From NCBI GenBank assembly GCA_946807835.1, contig OX327702.1, positions 12,214,001-12,278,000 of the forward strand: a stretch of 64,000 nucleotides of DNA, written 5' to 3'. The first letter of the stretch is position 1; each line of letters starts with the position of its first letter. Source of the stretch: Ailanthus altissimus. Taxonomy: Eukaryota > Streptophyta > Magnoliopsida > Sapindales > Simaroubaceae. This document shows, one piece after another, positions 60,542 to 64,000 of this stretch. Below the pieces are notes generated by a model, which was given only the letters and a program-made list of their open reading frames with translations, did not search any database and was not told where the DNA came from. A program made the translations under genes and the position numbers.

Positions 60542-61743
60542 TAAAAACGTAAAATATATTTATTATTTCCGCTCCCTTAACTTGATTAATTACTCATTTT
60601 AATAAGAATATTAGACTTTTTATATAATTTACTGTTATTTTATAGGTTTGGAGTTAATGGAGCAATTGGGGATGAAAATCTAAAAAAAACAAGGCAAAAC
60701 ATTAAAATTCTATAGTCACATGCTATAGTGATACGCTACAGTTATAAACAGTGATTGTGCTACAATACCTTCGCCCCAGCCATAAATAGTATCCCCGTGA
60801 GCAATGATCGCACTATAGTAAAAACAAATTACAACTTCAATAGTCCAATCAATTATTATATAAACGCCTCTTATTTTAGACTTAATAAACACACAACTTA
60901 GGGCTCTTAGCCACAATACATAGAAAATGAGTAATTTCAGAGAGAAAATCAAAGAACATTCAAGGAAGCAAGAGATTATTAGCAAATCTTTAACGTATCA
61001 ACCAAAAACGAATTGATGTCTATATTGGTTTGCATTTGGTTGTATCATATTTATTTTATTTTTCAGCCATAATTCTCTTATTATCATGAGCTAATTTCTT
61101 TTCTTGGGTTATTACTTGAACTAAATATGTGTGCTTAATTGTTAGATCTTTTTAATATTTATTTCAATTCAATTATCTATTATTCATATTATTTGTTCTA
61201 ATGCTTCATAAAATATGTTCAATATTATGATTGATGTGGTAATACTTTGATAAACTTGGAAGAGGTATCTTTGTATTTAAACCTAAATAATTTGATGCAT
61301 GATTGTAGAGTAACGTGAGTTATATATGCAAGTTTCAAATTATGATAGGAATATAGGTATTTGGTAAACTAAGATATACTTGCATGAGCTAGGGAGAGTT
61401 TTGTGAATACATTAGTGTCTTGATCAATAACAAGAACCAAGGGAATTAAATATTAGAAGATTAATCATTGAAAAGCTTATTGAAGGATAGTACTAACCCT
61501 AAGTTCTTTTTATATTGCTACCTTCTAAATCTCTTTACATTGTGTCATTGCTTTTATATTTTTTAAATTCATACTTAGATTTTTATTTTTTAGAATAATT
61601 ATTAGAAAGACATAATTTTAGTACTTAGTTAAAAAGAAGATATTATCCGTATGGGTTCGACATCCGACTCTTTTATCCCTTTATTACTTGCATACAATAG
61701 TGTGTACTTGCACTTAATTTTAAGATATAGAAATATTGCATCA
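60542..61743 (+). mobile_element. Athila-like LTR, second in tandem
   Basis: From about AAAACGTAAAATATATT to ATTGCATCA, 1202 bp, matching the solo LTR 45360-47585 in parts. TACAGT words lie near 60730. The exact start is blurred by mutation. A primer site follows at 61750, so it is the 5' LTR of the next element. Confidence 0.75.
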
Positions 61744-61749
61744 AATTTT

Positions 61750-61767
61750 TGGCGCCATTGCTGGGGA
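61750..61767 (+). other. Athila-type primer binding site, well preserved
   Basis: TGGCGCCATTGCTGGGGA, six bases after the LTR end. Best preserved Ty3 primer site in the window. Confidence 0.85.
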
Positions 61768-61917
61768 TAATATTTTATTTTTACCATTATTAATACCAAT
61801 CTTTCTTGTTTTTACTTCAAGATTTTTTATTTTATTTTATAGTATTTTTCTTTAATTTTTATTTTTATACAGTTGCTTTTCAATTCTTTTTTTTAGGATA
61901 CCTTTCAGAGTTATATC

Positions 61918-62860
61918 ATGGCCTATCAAATTCAGCAGCAAGTGGCAGAACATAAATCTTTAAAAGATTACTCAATCTCAATGATTAGCAGCATTCAACC
62001 CAGCATAAGCTGACCAACGATAACTGCCAACTACTATAAAATTTAGCTAGAAATAATCAAAATGTTGAAAGACTTAGTTCAATTTAGTGGACATCCATAC
62101 AATGATCCAATTGGACATAACATAAATTTTCTAAAGGTGTGTGATTTGTTCAAATATAATGGAGTCTCAGATGATGTAGTAAGATTATGGCTATTTTCTT
62201 TTTAATTTTGAGAGAAGGCGAAGAGTTGGTTGATGTCACTACCATCAAGATCAATTTCAACATAGAATGATTGGCGTAGAAATTCCGATCCAAATTCTTT
62301 TCATAAGCCAAGACAGTAAGGGTGGCGAATGACATCACTTCTTTCATGCAGAGAAACACTTTATAAAGCATAGGAGCAGTACAAAGATATGCTGATGAGA
62401 TGTTTATATCATGGGATACCAAAGTGGTTACTTGTGTAGATATTCTATAATGGCTTAATTAGGCTGTTGAGTATCATATTAGATGCTGCAGCAAGTGGAG
62501 CATTAATAAACAAGTCAACCAACAAAGTATATGACCTACTTAAAGAGATGGTATCCAACAGTTATCAATGGGCAATAGAGAGAATAACCTTAAGAGGAAT
62601 TACAAGCATACAAAATAAAGGGGCACTCATCTCATTAGCTGTACAAATCAACCTATTGACCAAGAAAATCAATGCCATTAAAGATAATACTATGAAGAGA
62701 CAACCCATCACTTGTGATTTCTATGGTGACAACTATTTAAATGGCCAATGTATAGAGCTTACACACTACATGGAGAGCTATCAAGTACATCAACACCATC
62801 CATATACCAACTTTTGTAATTTGGATTGGATAGACCCTCATAGTATGCCAACATAACCTC
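61918..62860 (+). pseudogene. Athila-like gag, damaged knuckle
   Basis: ATG 61918 (MAYQIQQQVAEHKSLKDY). Blocks: FKYNGVSDDVVRLWLFSF, KSWLMSLPSRSIS, IILDAAASGALINKSTNKVYD-like region (62467 on). The knuckle CDFYGDNYLNGQC (about 62716) has Tyr at the second Cys and at the His. Stops near 62010 and 62205. The open 129-residue frame is the C-terminal half. Confidence 0.85.
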
Positions 62861-63680
62861 AATAACAAATTGAAGAGAAACCAGGCCTAGAAAAGATTTG
62901 TATGCAGTACATGAAGTAGACAAATGCCTTCCTTAAAAGCTAAGCAGCCTTTTTAAAGATGTTAGAGATGTAAGTGGGTTAATTAGCCACATCATTAAAC
63001 TATCATTCATAAGACCTATTAACCAACAACACAGAGGTGAATCCAAGAGGAAATAATGAGCAATGCCAAGTAGTCACCTTAAAGGCTGAATAAGAACTAC
63101 CAACAGTTGTTGAAACATCTCAACCTAAGGAGAGGTATGATAGAGCAATAAAGATAAAAGAAGAGGAGTTAACTACAGAAGAAAAGGAATTTGTTTCAAA
63201 GAAAAGACGATTTATATACTCCACTGCCACCTTTCCCACAAAGTCTCTAAGAGAAGAACATTGAGCATCAGCAATTTTCAGTGTTTTAAGGTTGATATGG
63301 TAATTCACCACCTTCTAAAATAAAACTAATGGAAGCCCTTCAACTACAAACTCATATAAAACTATGCAAGTCAAAGAAAAAGAAGGTGCATGGTAAAATA
63401 ATGGAGAGGTAGATTGATAATGGTCAATGAGGTGTAGTATTCTGGTATAAGATTAAATCCTTTCCGGTAAGGCTCAAATCAAAGGGGTGAGACCGTGTCT
63501 ACAAGATTTTTTCATGGAGCTATAAAAGTCAAAGAAAAGAAATATTAAAGCTCTTAGATATCAACTGAAGTACCATAGTTTTGATATCGCTGACATGCAA
63601 TTTGATCCTTTATGAGTCAAGAAAGAATACATCAAGTCAATGACGTTAAATCAAGCGCTTCTTGAGAGGCAACCCAAGTA
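62861..63680 (+). pseudogene. RT-less remainder of Athila-like element
   Basis: After gag come PLPPFPQSL and a few residues like the protease start (HQQFSVF). The sequence then passes, without protease core, RT or integrase, to GTTAAATCAAGCGC and GAGGCAACCCAAG (about 63667). The same 3' box follows the protease in the minus copy at 2614. Confidence 0.65.
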
Positions 63681-64000
63681 AATTTTATTTTATGTTTGTT
63701 TAAGTTTTAAGTTTTAGGTACTTTAGTTTCTTTTATTGTAGGAATAAAACAGCAAGTAAAGCATTCAAGGAAGTAGCATAAGTAAGCGTTAAGAGCAAAG
63801 GAAATCGCAATCACATCTAAGAATCAAATGCTACAATGCTTCAACTTCACTTACTAGGAAAGTCTCTTACTCTCAATTCTTTATTTTTTGACATTGGGGA
63901 CAATGTCTAATTTAAGTTTGGGGGTGGAAAACACTTTATTGTGTGTATTTTTGCTGCTATTATTGATTGATTATCTTGTGGGTTAATTTTTTTTTTGTCT
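63681..64000 (+). mobile_element. Athila-like 3' untranslated region
   Basis: Contains GACATTGGGGACAATGTCTA and AAGTTTGGGGGTGGAAA (about 63890-63930), the conserved box and purine-rich stretch before the 3' LTR in Athila-type elements. The 3' LTR is beyond the window. Confidence 0.8.

Overview
This window is gene-poor, AT-rich plant nuclear DNA made almost entirely of nested LTR retrotransposons. I see no intact host gene, rRNA, tRNA or CRISPR array. A flowering plant is indicated by Ty3 gag-pol remnants of the Athila/Tat kind (primer sites like TGGCGCC, zinc-knuckle gag, DLGAS-type protease), Ty1/copia gag-pol with UBN2-type gag and initiator tRNA-Met primer sites, and long non-coding LTRs of Tekay/Del chromovirus type. 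The species cannot be named from the sequence. Every coding region is broken by stops or frameshifts, so the coding entries are pseudogenes.

Family labels used here. T: Tekay-like LTR (about 2.8 kb, TGTAATATCC...TTTCA). X: small copia family with gag and protease only. C1, C2, C3: copia families with LTRs of about 2.1-2.7 kb that share a domain of about 1 kb. G1: Athila/Tat-like Ty3 element with an LTR of about 1.57 kb. A: other Athila-like LTRs beginning TGATAA.

Layout. 1-2498 T LTR (minus). 2499-3890 RT-less Ty3 remnant (minus). 3891-4532 unassigned. 4533-8995 X element (minus), split by a G1 LTR (5860-7431). 9179-14144 G1 5' part with gag, protease, RT and RNase H (plus). 14145-20772 C1 copia with pol and gag, truncated in its leader (minus). 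20773-21761 T fragment. 21762-24836 G1 3' end and 3' LTR. 24837-28953 second X gag/LTR copy, split by a C3 solo LTR (25723-28400). 28954-31723 full-length T LTR (plus). 31724-34975 C2 gag, leader and partial LTR (minus). 34978-39848 T fragment split by a C2 solo LTR and an A-type solo LTR. 39849-45359 X element (plus) split by a C1 solo LTR. 45360-47585 A-type solo LTR. 47650-47929 tandem repeat. 47930-48610 copia LTR fragment. 48611-64000 Athila-like elements, the first LTR split by a complete C3 copia element (49217-57685).

Five insertions have perfect 5-bp target duplications (GAACT, CAGGT, ATAGC, CCTCT, CTTAA) and a sixth differs at one base, so the nesting order can be read directly. The features that deserve attention are structural rather than protein-coding: a conserved fourfold 22-bp repeat in the copia leaders, covarying hairpins in one solo LTR, a triple hairpin in C3 LTRs, GC-rich word clusters shared by unrelated families, and RT-less elements that share the same architecture. 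I found no convincing new gene system.
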